This document shows, piece by piece, positions 1 through 10,560 of a DNA stretch of 64,000 nt. The notes beneath the pieces are model-generated. The model saw only the letters and a list, made by a program, of their open reading frames with translations. It did not search any database and was not told the origin of the DNA. Within the stretch, counting starts at the first letter, position 1. Every line of letters starts with the position of its first letter. This DNA is from Viola odorata (taxonomy: Eukaryota; Streptophyta; Magnoliopsida; Malpighiales; Violaceae). The position numbers and the translations under genes are program-made. The DNA lies in assembly GCA_963691705.1 (NCBI GenBank), contig OY829537.1, positions 40,427,514-40,491,513 on the forward strand, in the 5' to 3' direction.

Positions 1-5
1 TATCA

Positions 6-19
6 TGTGGTAGCGGAGC
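6..19 (+). other. Primer binding site of E1
   Basis: The bases TGGTAGCGGAGC directly follow the LTR end. This differs in two positions from the usual plant initiator-tRNA-Met binding site TGGTATCAGAGC. The same variant occurs beside the 5' LTRs of elements A, B, C and D, and a one-base variant beside that of E2. Confidence 0.75.
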
Positions 20-364
20 TTAGCCGTTGCAAGGTTTGATTTATATCAATCTATCCTTTATTTTGTGTGTTGATATTTTCATTTTTGGTTGAGTCGGTTT
101 AGAAAATAATTTTTCTAAATCAAGTTTTGTGTCTGTGTAAAAACGAATCGGAAGTAAGATTTGTTTGAGTAAAAAAAAAAAAAAACCCTAAATTATTGTG
201 AGTTAGTTTAGCCGTCTTTTGTTTATCAAAAAGTGTCATAAAAAAATCAGTCCCCAAAGTGTCATAAAAACAGTCATAAAAACAGTCCAAAAGAGTGTCC
301 ATTAGAGTCAAAAAAAGAATTTGTCCCCAAAAGTGTCGTTTGTTTTTTTTTATTATTTTGAGTC

Positions 365-798
365 ATGTCGAGTCAATCGTCTAATGATATAGAGGATCAA
401 GAGATCATCATCCTAATGTGGAAGCTCAACATGAGATTAGAAGCGGCAAATCAATGGTGGAGAGAAACGGAGGCAATTGGGAAAGGAGTGCGACTTGAGA
501 AGCCAGTTTGAAGGAGCGCTTTGAGTCCTCAAGTAATTAGTGCATCGCAGCTAGAGGATAAAAAGAAATTCCTATATGAGAACCTAGCCGAGAGAGGGAT
601 AGGTACGGAGGTTGCTACACCAAGACGTACATGTGAGTCAAGGGCGGCCGACGCACTCAACAACGCGAGATCCTAATGCACGCCAAAGACGGCCCCAACA
701 CATGTTTGAATACAAACATTCCTTTGCCAACTCGTGTGCAAGCGCGAGATATATATTGCCACATATACACGGGTTGAGGACACACTTCGAGTCAATGC
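365..798 (+). pseudogene. gag remnant of E1
   Basis: An ATG at 365 opens a 48-codon frame that ends at 511; it looks like the N-terminus of a CRM-type Gag. Most of the capsid region is absent. At 757-798 lies a broken CCHC zinc knuckle: compared with the intact copy in E2 (14229-14270) the second cysteine has become tyrosine and an arginine codon has become TGA. No functional Gag can be made. The G-rich RNA-binding knuckle is the only Gag domain that is still recognisable. Confidence 0.6.
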
Positions 799-935
799 CC
801 CAATAATAAGACTTCTACCGAGACTACTAATCTGCTAGATGCTCTTAGCAAATATGATGAGATTAAGGAGAGTCGGTTGGCCGGTTTGAGTAGTAGTAGA
901 CGCAAGGTGAGAAGGGAGCAATTGTTGAGCGCAAT

Positions 936-1295
936 GTGAGTGTTCCTTATGAGACTATGGAATACCATGAAGAATTGAAGAGGTTCTTTGTGATTGTTCA
1001 TAGAGATAGGATGAGCCTACACCAACCTTGGTTGCCTACCCAAGTCAACAAGTCAGCCGCGAAGAGAGACATTGGTTTGACCCAAACCATCGTCGCACAC
1101 GAAGACACCACCGTGGAGTTGGATGTCTTGGGTAATCCCTTTCCTTCTTGTCTTTCCTTTGTTTATTCTAATGTGAGGAGTATGGTTTTTATTAAGGCAA
1201 CAGATTCTAGGACGAATCTTTTCGGAGGGGGGAGGAATGATACGATCCTAGCCCCGCCACACGCACACACTAAGAAACAAGGGCTAGATGGATGA
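936..1295 (+). CDS. Unrecognised ORF upstream of the polypurine tract (E1 copy)
   Basis: This frame of about 119 codons ends in the CRM-type tail motif DSRTN and runs 19 codons into the 3' LTR. I do not recognise the rest. It is not part of the reverse transcriptase, RNase H or integrase seen in elements A, B and D. A colinear copy without indels occurs in E2 at 22323-22545 and in full at 24894-25256; shared residues include SVPY, LKRFF, LHQPWLP, QVNK and GLTQT. The listed start is an internal in-frame ATG-like codon; the true start, if any, is unknown. It may be a captured or diverged remnant of pol. Confidence 0.45.
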   Translation: MSVPYETMEYHEELKRFFVIVHRDRMSLHQPWLPTQVNKSAAKRDIGLTQTIVAHEDTTVELDVLGNPFPSCLSFVYSNVRSMVFIKATDSRTNLFGGGRNDTILAPPHAHTKKQGLDG

Positions 1296-2402
1296 ATACG
1301 TCGAGCCAAAGAAGTTACATAACCTCAAGGGAGGTTAATACAACCCCTATATATGAAGATAGGGCAAGAGATGCTGCTAGATCTAGCCATTAGGGAAAGG
1401 ATGACATGGAAGGTAGCTTGGAGGCTGTTAGGGCAAGACTTCACATCCGACTAAGTCAACTCATGGAAGCGAGGCTTCAATCGGGAAAACAGAGTAAATA
1501 CAAGACCGATTGGTGTCTTACGAAGATCGTGGCCAAGTTTGAGCCAATTTGTATGAGTAAATTGCAAGATGGTTCATGGTGACAGTCTCGCATGCAAGGG
1601 TTGTAGGCGTAGAAGGAATAGGTGACTTTGTTCGAACCTATTTGGACCAATACAAGTCAGAATCATGCGATCGAACATATTTATGAAACCTCAGGATATT
1701 TTCTCCATTGTTACCAAGTTTCAGCTCAAACGCAAGAGCCGTTTGCATGTTATTCAAAGAGACATTTTCGCTGACAGGAATTCTACTCCTACTCGGACTA
1801 GTAGACACATCAGGTTACTCTTTGAGAGTTTATTTGGACCTGTTCGTCCTAGACCAGGGAGAGAGATGTGTCTCCACTATTTCCAGATGTTATCTTTCGA
1901 ATGGGACAAGTTTCAGCCCGATCGGACAAGCGGATCAAGAGTTAGACCTAGTGGACATTTTCATGCGCAGTGTGAACGCGCAACAACCCGCAACTTGAAG
2001 AATGCGGCCCAACTTGGAGTCTAGCTGTGCGAAAGCTACTCTAGAGCTTCTAGAATGTACTTGTATATTTATTATTTAGTTTATTCAATTATTAGAGTTA
2101 TTTATTAAATAGAACTTCTAAGTTATATAGGTTTAGTATTTCTATTCCTAGTAGAATTAGAACTTGTAATTATACTTAAACTTGTACTTGGGCTTTTGCC
2201 CATATATAGAGCTGATTGTGCTCATTAATAAACAAAGAATATTTTTGATCAAATTGATTGTTAAGACTTTGTCTTTGGGTGGATTCCCTTTTTTGTTTGT
2301 AGACTCGAACAAAAACCCTAGGTGGCGGTGTCAAGTGGACTCTTGGCGTAGCTTATCCTATGAACCTCGCTTGTTGATCGGCGGTGTTAGGTGGACTCCT
2401 AG

Positions 2403-2770
2403 TGTTAAGGTCTAAGCCTTGGAATTCAAGCTTAGCCTTAACATGAATCCTGAGACCCGCCGAAGGCGCATGGATTTGACGGATAGCCCCTTTATAGGGT
2501 ATGTGAAGGGAAAGTTTAATTGGGTGTGATAGCTCTCCACCAACCCTTGGATAAGATACGAGAGTATGCTAGTCTAAGTGAGCTTCTCCTATGCGGGTGA
2601 GCCTTCCGTGTTATGGAGAGCTGGGTCCGAGCTGAGAACTAGTAGTGCGCTGGCAAGATAGGGCCGAGGCTGGATTGGGTGTTGGAGATTACTACTAAGT
2701 ATCGGGAGAAGGTTGGCCTAGGTGCGGCACCTAGGCGTCGCACGGGCATAATAATGGTTAGGCCGTGACA
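2403..2770 (+). repeat. 5' LTR of element T
   Basis: It starts TGTTAAGGTCTAAGCC and ends AGGCCGTGACA. The primer binding site TTGGTAGCAGAGC follows at 2772; it differs by one base from the initiator-tRNA-Met site TGGTATCAGAGC over the core 12 bases. Compared with the 3' copy it lacks a short stretch around 2580-2600. Confidence 0.85.
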
Positions 2771-3036
2771 GTTGGTAGCAGAGCTATTTCGATTACTTTG
2801 AGATGGCAAAGTCTTTGAAAGTCAAGTGCACTAAACAAGAGAATCACGTGAATGCGATTGATGTAAGGATGCGGGAGTAAAACCATGGAGATGAATCGAT
2901 GAGGACATCGATGATTGAAGTGGGGGAGGAAATGCACAAGTGACAAACCATTTATACAAACAAAACAAAACAAAACAAAACAAAAAAATTATACACATGA
3001 GAACCACTAACTCAGACGGACATGATCCAGTAAGAG

Positions 3037-3625
3037 AATTTGTAATGCGCAGTGGCGCATGGCCTGATGAGGCAAAACTATAAAGCGCAGTGGCACTTGG
3101 CCCGGTGGGGGGAATTACGTCGCGCAAAGACGCTTGGCCCGATGGGGTAGAACAATAATGCGCAGAGGCGCATGGCCCATTGGGGCAGAATTATAATACG
3201 CATAAAGTACTATGAAACTCATGACTCAGACGGACTTGAGCTAGGAAGAGGAACTATGATGCGTAGAGGCGCTAGGTCCGATAAGGCAAACTCACTAGCT
3301 CAGATGGACCTGAGCTAGGAAGAGAAATTATGAGGCGCAGAGGCACTTGGCCTGATGGGGTAGACTTACTAACTCAGACAAACTTGAGCCAGAGAGAGAA
3401 ATTATGAGGCGCAAAGGCCTAAGAGATACGTTATAACGCGCAGAGGCGCCTGGTCCAGACGAATACGATATAATGCGCAGAGGTGCTTGACCTAAACGAA
3501 TATGATATAACGCGCAGAGGCGCTTGACCCAGACGGATATGTAATAACGCGCAGAGGCGCTCAACTCAGAAATATATGATATAATGTGCAAAGGTGTTCG
3601 CCTAAAAATGCAAAGTGATACCTGG
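3037..3625 (+). repeat. Tandem array inside element T, unit about 37 bp
   Basis: About twelve imperfect units of the form tataatgcgcagaggcgc followed by a ttggcccgatggggt-like half. Some units are stretched to about 70 bp by an inserted 'actcagacggacttgagc' segment, giving a two-level repeat. The core gcgcagaggcgc is GC-rich with GCGC at both ends. No open frame is kept through the array. Confidence 0.8.
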
Positions 3626-4194
3626 CAAAAGAGAGTCGGTTCGGTAAAAATGACACACCTATGTGCCAAGAGTGTCGGTTCGAAGGAGCGATACGTCTAT
3701 GCGCTAGAGATGCTTGTGCCATGAGAAAGCTGGACATGTGGATCTAGTACTGGATTCTGGAACGAGAACAAAGTGCTACGCAATAATATGACCCTATGAA
3801 ATAGGCTTTGGTGAGCATAGTGAGAATGGAGAAAAGAAAGAGTTATAAAAATATGTGTAGAGGGAAAACAACCCGTATGACAAGAATAAGCATGCGATTG
3901 AGAGATAAAAGAAAATGAGAGGTGAGACCACAATCTGAGGAGTTGTGGAAGAGTGAAAAGAATGGTAATAGAGAGAAAAAGAAATGAGAAAAGAATAAAA
4001 AGTATTGAAGTGTGGGAAAACCTATGATCAACTATAATGGCCTTAACGTGTTTCTAACCTTATGTTCCTTGATAATACAGGTCTAAGGTGTATGTGAAAT
4101 ACTAGTTCCATAGAGAGAGGGCGCGAATGCCGCATGAACTTAACCCCTTTGGCTAGAGACTGGGATCTAGTCGATGAGGGCATCGACATTATCA

Positions 4195-4206
4195 AGTGGG
4201 GGAGAG
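4195..4206 (+). other. Polypurine tract of element T
   Basis: The bases gtgggggagag sit directly before the 3' LTR and would prime plus-strand DNA. The segment from 4170, gatgagggcatcgac then the tract, is matched by the Galadriel element just inside its 3' LTR (22983-23018, minus strand). A second similar tract, agtgggggagg, lies inside T at about 2918-2928. Confidence 0.75.
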
Positions 4207-4598
4207 TGTTAAGGTCTAAGCCTTGGAATTCAAGCTTAGCCTTAACATGAATCCTAAGACGCGCTGAAGGCGCATGGATTTGACAGATAGCCCCTTTATA
4301 GGGTATGTGAAGGAAAAGTCTAATTGGGTGTGATAGCTCTCCACCAACCCCTGGATAAGATACAAGTGTATGCTTGTCTAAGTGAGCTTCTCCTATGCGG
4401 GTCCGTCATAGGTGTGCGAGCGAGCCTTCCATGTTATGGAATGGGCGTTGCCATGATGGCCACTTCTAGCTAGGTCCGAGCTGATAGCTAGTAGTGCGCT
4501 GGCAAGATAGGGCCGAGGCTGGATTGGGTATTGGAGAAGGTTGGCCTAGGTGCGGGACCTAGGCGCCGCACGAGCCTAAGAATGGTTAGGCGGTGACA
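4207..4598 (+). repeat. 3' LTR of element T
   Basis: It starts TGTTAAGGTCTAAGCC and ends AGGCGGTGACA, followed by the target duplication CCTAG. It is 24 bp longer than the 5' copy, with a few substitutions. Confidence 0.85.
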
Positions 4599-4801
4599 CC
4601 TAGTGTACCTTACTTCAGCAGGCGTTGTTCAACCTCGACTTGGAGATTGGCGGAGTTAGGTGGATTCCTAGCGTTCCTTATATCGAAGAGAAGAGTAGAT
4701 TGAGTTAAATTCCGCTCAACTTCAAACCTTCCAACAACGATCGTCAATTCAGCACGTCCTAACTATCTGAGATCGTATCAAGGGTAGTGAGGATCATATC
4801 A

Positions 4802-6982
4802 CTCCATACTCTTCGAATCCATAAATTGTATACAAAATTAGCTAATTGTGAATTCTGTCTAGATCGTGTCCATTTCCTTAGATTTATGGTTAGTATAGAC
4901 GGAGTACAGGTTGATAAGGATAAGGTGAAAGCCATCTGGGAATGGCCATACCTAAAGAACGCCAGTGAAGTTAGATCCTTCCATGGTCTGGCTAGTTTCT
5001 ACTGAAGATTCGTCCCCAATTTCTCGACAATAGCCGCCCCTCTCAACGAACTCACCAAGAATTTTCTTTTGTTTGAATAGGGAAGCCGACAGAAGACAGC
5101 CTTCCGGGAGCTCAAAGAACAGCTCATGTGATCACCGATACTTGCATTACCGAATTTTAGAAAATCATTTGAGTTAGAGTGTGATGCTAGCGGAATAGGT
5201 ATCGGGGAAGTGCTTACTCAAGATGGACGCTCAATAGCCTACTTTAGTGAGAAACTGTCGGGAGCACAACTCAATTACTCCATGTATGATCAGGAATTGT
5301 ATGCTTTGGTGAGATCGGTAATGGTTTGGGAGCATTATCTGTTGCCAAATCAGTTTATTATCCATACGGATCATTTGAGCCTGAAGTACCTCTAAGGACA
5401 AGCAAAGTTAAACAAACGGCATGCGAAATGGATGGAGCTCATAGAAGTAATCCCTTATACCATCAAGTATAAAAAAAGGGGAAGGATAACGTGGTTGCCA
5501 ATGCCCTTTCCAGAAGGTACATGCTCATCTCTGCTCTCTTTGCTCCTAAGACTTTTGGATTTGCATAGCTGGTAGACCTTTATGAGCATGACGATACTTT
5601 ATGTGACATATATAACGCATGTGATAAAGGACCCTACTTGCATTATGTGAAATATGACGGATTTTTATTTAAACATAAACGGCTTTGCATACCAAAGTCC
5701 AGCATCCGGGAATTATTGGTACTAGAAACTCATAGGGTGGGTTAACGGGTCACTTTGGCATCACTAAAACATTACATGCCTTAAAGGTGCATTTCTTCTG
5801 GCCGAAAATGAAAATTAATGTGACAAAAGTGATCTTTATAAATCTTGTATACAAACGGGTCAAGTCGACCTCTATGCATCATGCATCATACATGCCATTA
5901 CCGGTATCTAGTCATCCTTGGGTTGATTTGTCAATGGATTTCATCCTAAGGTTACCGAGGTCTAAAACCGGTAGTGGCTCCATTTTAGTGGTGGTTGACC
6001 GTTTCTCTAAGATGGCTCATTTCATTCCATGTGCAAAAACCCATGATGTTGTTCGTATTGCTCACTTATTCTTTCAAAATGTTATACGATTACATGGCAT
6101 GCCTAGGACCAATGTGAGTGACCGAGATACCACGTTTCTAATTCATTTTTGGCGCACAACTAAACTTCTCTTTTCTACCATGTGTCATCCTCAAATGGAT
6201 GGACAAACGGAAGTAGTGAAAACAAACGGGGCTAAATGGGAAGATAACATTGCATTAATTGAATTTGCATATAACCATGCAAGACATTCCACTGTTGGGT
6301 TTTCTCCCTTTGAGGTGGTATACGGGTTCAACCCCTAACCCCTCTTGATCTCTTACCATTGCCTTTGAGTGTACTTAAGTGTGTAGATGGTGACACCAAG
6401 GCAGAAGAAATTCAAAAATTGTATGCCTAAGTTAGGAAGAACATTGAGGCCATGAACGAAAGGGTGTCCACCAAACACAACAAGGGCAAGATAAATAAAT
6501 CTTTTGAGCCAGGACAATGGGTCTGGTTACACTAGTGCCAAGATAGATTTCCTCAACAACGGTAGGGAAAACTGAGCCCCCGAGGCAATGGACCATTTGA
6601 AATCCTCCACCAGATCAATGACAATGCCTACATCCTTGACTTACTAGGTGAGTATGGATCAATCAGTAACTCCTTCCATATTAATGATTTATCCCTTTAC
6701 AATGCATGTGATGAAAATCTTGAAGAATTGGATTCGAGGACGAATCCTTTAGAAGGGGGAGGAGATGATGCGATCCCGCAAACCTTAAAGCTTCAAGAAC
6801 TGGATGTAATACCAGCAGGACCGGTAACTAACAGCAGGGCCAAGAAGTTAACGTTGTGGATAGAGCGCGAGATAAAAATGGATGTTTCCCATGCACCAAG
6901 TCAAACATTGATGCAGATTACCAGGCCGAAAATCATCGCGAAAGTTACCGGGCAGACCCATCTATCAGGAAAGTCAAGATAA
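4802..6982 (+). pseudogene. Broken pol gene of E0 (RT end, RNase H, integrase)
   Basis: Reading pieces are 4802-5005 (end of [10 protein letters not shown]), 5125-5395 (RNase [11 protein letters not shown] and [10 protein letters not shown]), 5787-6338 (integrase core, [29 protein letters not shown]) and 6400-6982 (integrase C-terminus and tail). At least five stop codons and small in-frame deletions in the integrase (between FWR and TKLL, and after EVV) break it. One stop is CGA to TGA and one CAA to TAA when compared with relatives. The tail runs 72 codons into the LTR, as in the other CRM copies. Confidence 0.75.
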
Positions 6983-7750
6983 GTCAAACGGGTTCCGATA
7001 CCTTACCAAACGCCTTGGAGGAAGTTACCAAGGCAGACATATCTATCGGAAATGGTCAAACTAACTCAAATGGGTCTCGTTACCTTACCGAACGACTTGA
7101 CAGAAGTTACCAGGCAGACACATCTATTGAGACAGTCAAACTAAGTCAAACGGATCCTATTTCCCTTCCATACTGATGATGTGTCAAGATTTACTGGATA
7201 CCGTTCCCTTCCCTAAAATCTACCGGGTTTTCTTCAGCCTATAAATAACACACTATGTATTTCATTTTTCTTAGTTTTTGTGTAAAGTGTTTTTGCTTGC
7301 GTAGAGAATACTCCGCCTTTAAACACCAGAAATTCACCTTGTGAGAATCAAGTCTAGAAGACGGCTGATTCCTTGCAAGTAAAAGACCTACTGTCTTTAA
7401 CCTTAAGTTTCTATTGAGTGTTAATTCCTTTACAACTTCCAAGATGCTTGAAATCGATCAATATCTTGGATTTCTGTATTTGGTTTGTTTATGAGTAAGT
7501 GTGATTTGGATGTTTATTGTTAATTGATTATTTTTAATTAATTATCCGCTACAAATTCCATCGTTATTATTCCGCTTCTTCTTCACCACCTTTTTGTTGA
7601 TTTCCGCTGCAACTTCACATTTTCAATTCCGCTTTCTCCATCTATTCCGTTCATATTTTCCTTTAGGATTAAACTGATAACTCGGGCTAGATCCTTAGCT
7701 GCGAAGGATAAACGCGTCTGACTCTTCGAAAGGGATTTCATGTCTCATCA
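6766..7750 (+). repeat. 3' LTR of E0
   Basis: It starts TGATGCGATCCC directly after the polypurine tract (agaagggggaggaga) and ends TCTCATCA, 985 bp. The end is set by the CATCA terminus and by the change to Athila-like gag sequence after it. The flanking bases gagag would be one copy of the target duplication; the other copy is outside the window. Confidence 0.65.
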
Positions 7751-8137
7751 GAGAGGCTAGATGCAGCTGCTGGAGGTGCCTTGCAAGACATGACTCCCAC
7801 TAGAGCAAGGGCACTTATCTAGACATTGGCAGAGAATTGTTACCAAAATGGTTTAGGGGAGAGAGCCACACTAACGAGCAACACAAAGGTAGCCTCAATT
7901 GAAATTTTTGACCATGTGAACAATATTTATGTGTGTCAAACACAAGCTCAAGTTCATCCACAACAGGTCACTTCTTGTGGAGTTTGCAGTCAACAAGGAC
8001 ACGCGACACATGACTGTAATTTAGTGCCAGGAACTCAAGAACAGGTAAATGCAGCAATGCAGTATCACCAGCAGCAAGGGTTTTTCAACAACCCTTACTC
8101 AAATTTTGCCCTTTTTGCCCTTATAGCAAGGGTTTAG
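7751..8137 (+). pseudogene. Athila-type gag fragment with zinc knuckle
   Basis: The frame has the AAAGGAL segment typical of Athila-type Gag, then a CCHC knuckle CGVCSQQGHATHDC (C-x2-C-x4-H-x4-C) encoded at about 7978-8019, then a Gln/Asn-rich stretch with NNPYSN. A stop after RALI and truncation on both sides make it a fragment. It gives way to a Tat-type LTR piece near 8138. Confidence 0.6.
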
Positions 8138-8446
8138 ACCCTTTTTACCCTTATGCATGAATATTTAGAATTGCTAGAATTTAATTAATCTATTGGGCAT
8201 GATCACATAAATTAGGACCTTTTAAACACCTATTTTATCCGATAACCTTTTTAGGATGTGATTCGGGTGCCTAACACCTTCCCGAGTCCATAATACGACC
8301 CCGAACTGTTGTTCTCAGGTTTAGACCCTTTTTGCCATGACTTTAGGGTGGCAACTTCATTGCATTATGTGAGATGAGTCTGATTTCATCTAACATCTCG
8401 TCCCAAACCCGCATCGCACGATAAATTCCAAAAAAGAGGTGCGACA
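8138..8446 (-). repeat. Tat-type LTR fragment
   Basis: Read on the minus strand it starts TGTCGCACCTC at 8446 and follows the same order as the LTRs at 36850 and 43262: TCACATAATGCAATGAAG, GGGTCTAAAC, TTATGGACTCGGGAAGGTGTTAGGCACCCGA. It stops after about 310 bp, so it is the first part of a truncated LTR. The exact left border is uncertain by some tens of bases. Confidence 0.7.
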
Positions 8447-8868
8447 GATAGCTTACCCCATTTACCGTAGATGGATTCGAGGAAAGAAAATGGTGAGAGG
8501 TGGAGAGTGCTAGAGATGAGTTGTAGAGTTGCAAAGTGAGGAAGGAAAAATAATACAATTAATTAGGAAGAGAGAAGGAGAAGGGTTCAATGGATGTGAG
8601 AGGTATCTGACCCTTTGTTTTGTTAGAGGTCACTTTTACTTTTCCTCCGAACCCCTGTATGATATGTGGTTTGTTGAACGAACGACAAGTATTATACAAG
8701 GCATTAAAGTAAAAACACACATAAAGTGGACACAATTCTCAAGGGTGTCAATTAAACAAAAATATTATTTTTGGGCTAAAACGTCCATTATTTTTTAACA
8801 GAAGGAGTCTTAATTATAACTATTAGTGTTATTAATATATTTATTAATAATGATATTAATAATATTAT
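8447..8868. other. Non-coding stretch, nothing recognised
   Basis: About 420 bp, increasingly AT-rich, with short open frames in several phases and no recognisable protein, LTR or repeat. Confidence 0.5.
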
Positions 8869-9064
8869 GGGGTAATAGCATAAAGCACCCCTGTACTAAA
8901 CGCAAAAAACAAACACCTCCCTTGTACTTCAAAAACGCTAATACGCCTCCCCTGACTAACGATTCTATCAATGTAATTCAGGGGAGGCGTATTAGCGTTT
9001 TTGAAGTACAAGGGAGGTATTTATTTTTTGTGGTTAGTACAGGGGTACTTTATGCTATTACCCC
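8869..9064. mobile_element. 196-bp Mutator-type MITE forming a long hairpin
   Basis: The first and last 86 bases are inverted repeats of each other with about five mismatches, around a loop of some 24 bases. The ends are GGGGTAATAGCATAAAG. A perfect 9-bp duplication TAATATTAT flanks it (8860-8868 and 9065-9073), the length made by Mutator-family transposases. It has no coding capacity. The transcript would fold into a stem long enough to be processed to small RNAs. Confidence 0.9.
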
Positions 9065-9073
9065 TAATATTAT

Positions 9074-10401
9074 AATTAGTAAATATTAATTATACAATTT
9101 ATTATTAAAATTATAATTACTTAGTAAATATAAATTCTACAATTTATTATTAAATTATAATTTGTAGTTTAAAATAGTTTTATTGGAAAGTTTAATTTTA
9201 ATTACATTTTAAATAGAAATTAACAAATTTATACCACATTGTTATTCAAAATAAAAAATTACATTTTAAAAAAACGTAGGTTTCTAACGGAATATCCAGC
9301 TTTAAAACAAAGTATTTTCAAAAATATAAAAAATTATACTTTCTATGTCATTAGTTATCCTTACTTATATTGTTTGTTTATTGATATAAATTTCTATTTA
9401 AATTACAATATTTATAATATTGAAATTATATAAATATAGTAAGTATAATTAATTAGTATAAATTAATTTGATAACATTTGTTACTATATATATACCATGT
9501 ATGTATAATGCTCATATATATACTTTATTTTTTTTAATTTTAAAAATTAAAAAGTGAAATTTTGATATAAAAGAATAATAATATTATTACTTATATACGT
9601 ATAACAATATAATTATCGTACACTATATATAGTTGTAGATCTAATTGGCCAAGATTTTTGAACAAACATAGAGTCAAAATACAGGTTTTTCTTTATTTTT
9701 TCTTGAATTTCTACGATAATGCATACTATAATATATTGTAAGGTATCTTCTTGTTTCAAAATTTAATTGTTTTTTAAAAATAACTTGGATTAAAATTTAA
9801 AAATATATTTTTCCTTTCTCTTCTTCGACATTGATATTTCTTTTATGATTAGATCTATATAATATTGAATATATATATTTTGAATATTAATCAAGCTTTC
9901 ATTTACGTACGCAAGTAGTAATTTTCTTTATATTTATATAGTTGTTGTGGTATCCAAAAATAATTTCTATTTATTGTTCTTGGACAATTTTTTGATGTTG
10001 TTTTATATAACATTTGTTAAATGAAAGTGTGTATATATAATCATATTAATTACCGCAATATATATATATATATAAGAAATTACATAATTTTACTAATTAA
10101 TTAATATGTAATTAAGTAAATTATTTATTAGCTAGCTTACAAAATAGTTTATTGGAAAGTTTAATTTCAATTACATTTTATATAGAAATTAACAAATTTA
10201 TATAACATTGTTATTCAAAATAAAAAATTATATATATAGTCATATTAATTACCGCAATATATATATATATATATATTAGAAATTACATAATCTTACTAAT
10301 TAATTAATATATAATTAAGTAAATTATTTATTAGCTAGCTTACAAAATAATTTTATTGGAAAGTTTAATTTAAAAAGGGTAGCATTTTTACAAAAAGTCT
10401 A
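9074..10401. repeat. AT-rich DNA with internal block duplications
   Basis: A roughly 90-bp block (from aaaatag to aaaaaatta) occurs at 9170-9260 and again at 10141-10230. A block of about 135 bp that ends ttattggaaagtttaattt occurs at 10033-10167 and 10231-10371. TA microsatellites (ta)8-10 lie at about 10058-10073 and 10258-10276. The open frames here are AT-rich chance frames; I see no gene. Confidence 0.65.
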
Positions 10402-10560
10402 ACTACTGATGTGCAAAAGTTTTGATACCCGAAATTCTGATTTTCCGACCCGAAATTATTTCAATTTTGGATCAGAAATTTCGGGTATCGAAGTTCAGGT
10501 CGGAACCGAAACATTTTTTCTAAGTTCGGGTACCCGAAATACCCGAACTTAGGAAAATAA
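10402..10560. repeat. Palindromic block, possible hAT transposon end
   Basis: Overlapping inverted repeats are built from gatacccgaaat / atttcgggtatc and aagttcgggtacccga / cccgaactt. Such cccgaa/ttcggg subterminal repeats are typical of one group of plant hAT elements, and the outer part (gatgtgcaaaag) resembles their end. No hAT transposase is present nearby, so this is a tentative call. Confidence 0.35.

Larger units (their letters stand above)
2403..4598 (+). mobile_element. Element T: 2.2-kb non-autonomous LTR element
   Basis: It is complete: LTRs at 2403-2770 (368 bp) and 4207-4598 (392 bp), both TGTTAAGG...TGACA, primer binding site at 2772, polypurine tract before the second LTR, and a perfect 5-bp target duplication CCTAG at 2398-2402 and 4599-4603. 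The 1.4-kb interior has no coding frame of note and is largely a tandem array. Its LTR ends, polypurine tract and the 20 bases before it match the Galadriel-type chromovirus at 22546-24520, so that lineage is the likely source of its enzymes (inference). It splits the 3' LTR of E1 and is therefore younger than E1. Confidence 0.9.
1..4801 (+). mobile_element. E1: non-autonomous CRM-related LTR element, left end outside window
   Basis: Bases 1-5 (tatca) are the last bases of the 5' LTR, followed at once by a primer binding site. The internal region runs from 6 to 1237 and the 3' LTR from 1238 to 4801, the latter split by element T. The interior is only about 1.2 kb and holds a short gag start, a broken zinc knuckle, an unrecognised ORF and the CRM-type tail motif DSRTN. 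It has no protease, reverse transcriptase or integrase, so it must have been moved by enzymes from another element. The insertion lies inside the pol gene of E0, whose sequence resumes at 4802. Confidence 0.85.
1238..4801 (+). repeat. 3' LTR of E1, split by element T
   Basis: It starts TGATACGATCCT after the polypurine tract (about 1221-1237, ggaggggggaggaa) and ends GGATCATATCA. Without element T and one copy of its 5-bp target duplication it is 1363 bp. A TATA-like motif lies at 2203-2208 and an AATAAA at about 2227. The last 45 bp hold the terminal motif twice (gatcgtatca, then gatcatatca). The solo LTR at 34187-35366 belongs to the same family, on the other strand. Confidence 0.85.
4802..7750 (+). 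mobile_element. E0: 3' part of an old CRM-type element
   Basis: The segment starts abruptly in the reverse-transcriptase gene where E1 was inserted and runs through RNase H and integrase to a 3' LTR at 6766-7750. The 5' part lies beyond the left edge of the window. Domain order and the tail motif DSRTNPLEGGGDD directly before the LTR match elements A, B and D, which places it in the CRM lineage of chromoviruses. Confidence 0.8.

Noticed and set aside
6..19. tRNA gene fragments at the LTR borders
   Set aside because: The TGGTAGCGGAGC matches are primer binding sites of 12-13 bases; no tRNA arms follow.
3328..3669. Minus-strand ORF of 113 codons in element T
   Set aside because: It runs across the 37-bp tandem array, so its repeated peptide comes from the repeats; there is no domain and no conserved start.
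9239..9433. Small AT-rich ORF
   Set aside because: Lys/Ile/Asn/Tyr-rich translation of AT-rich DNA with no conservation; a chance frame.
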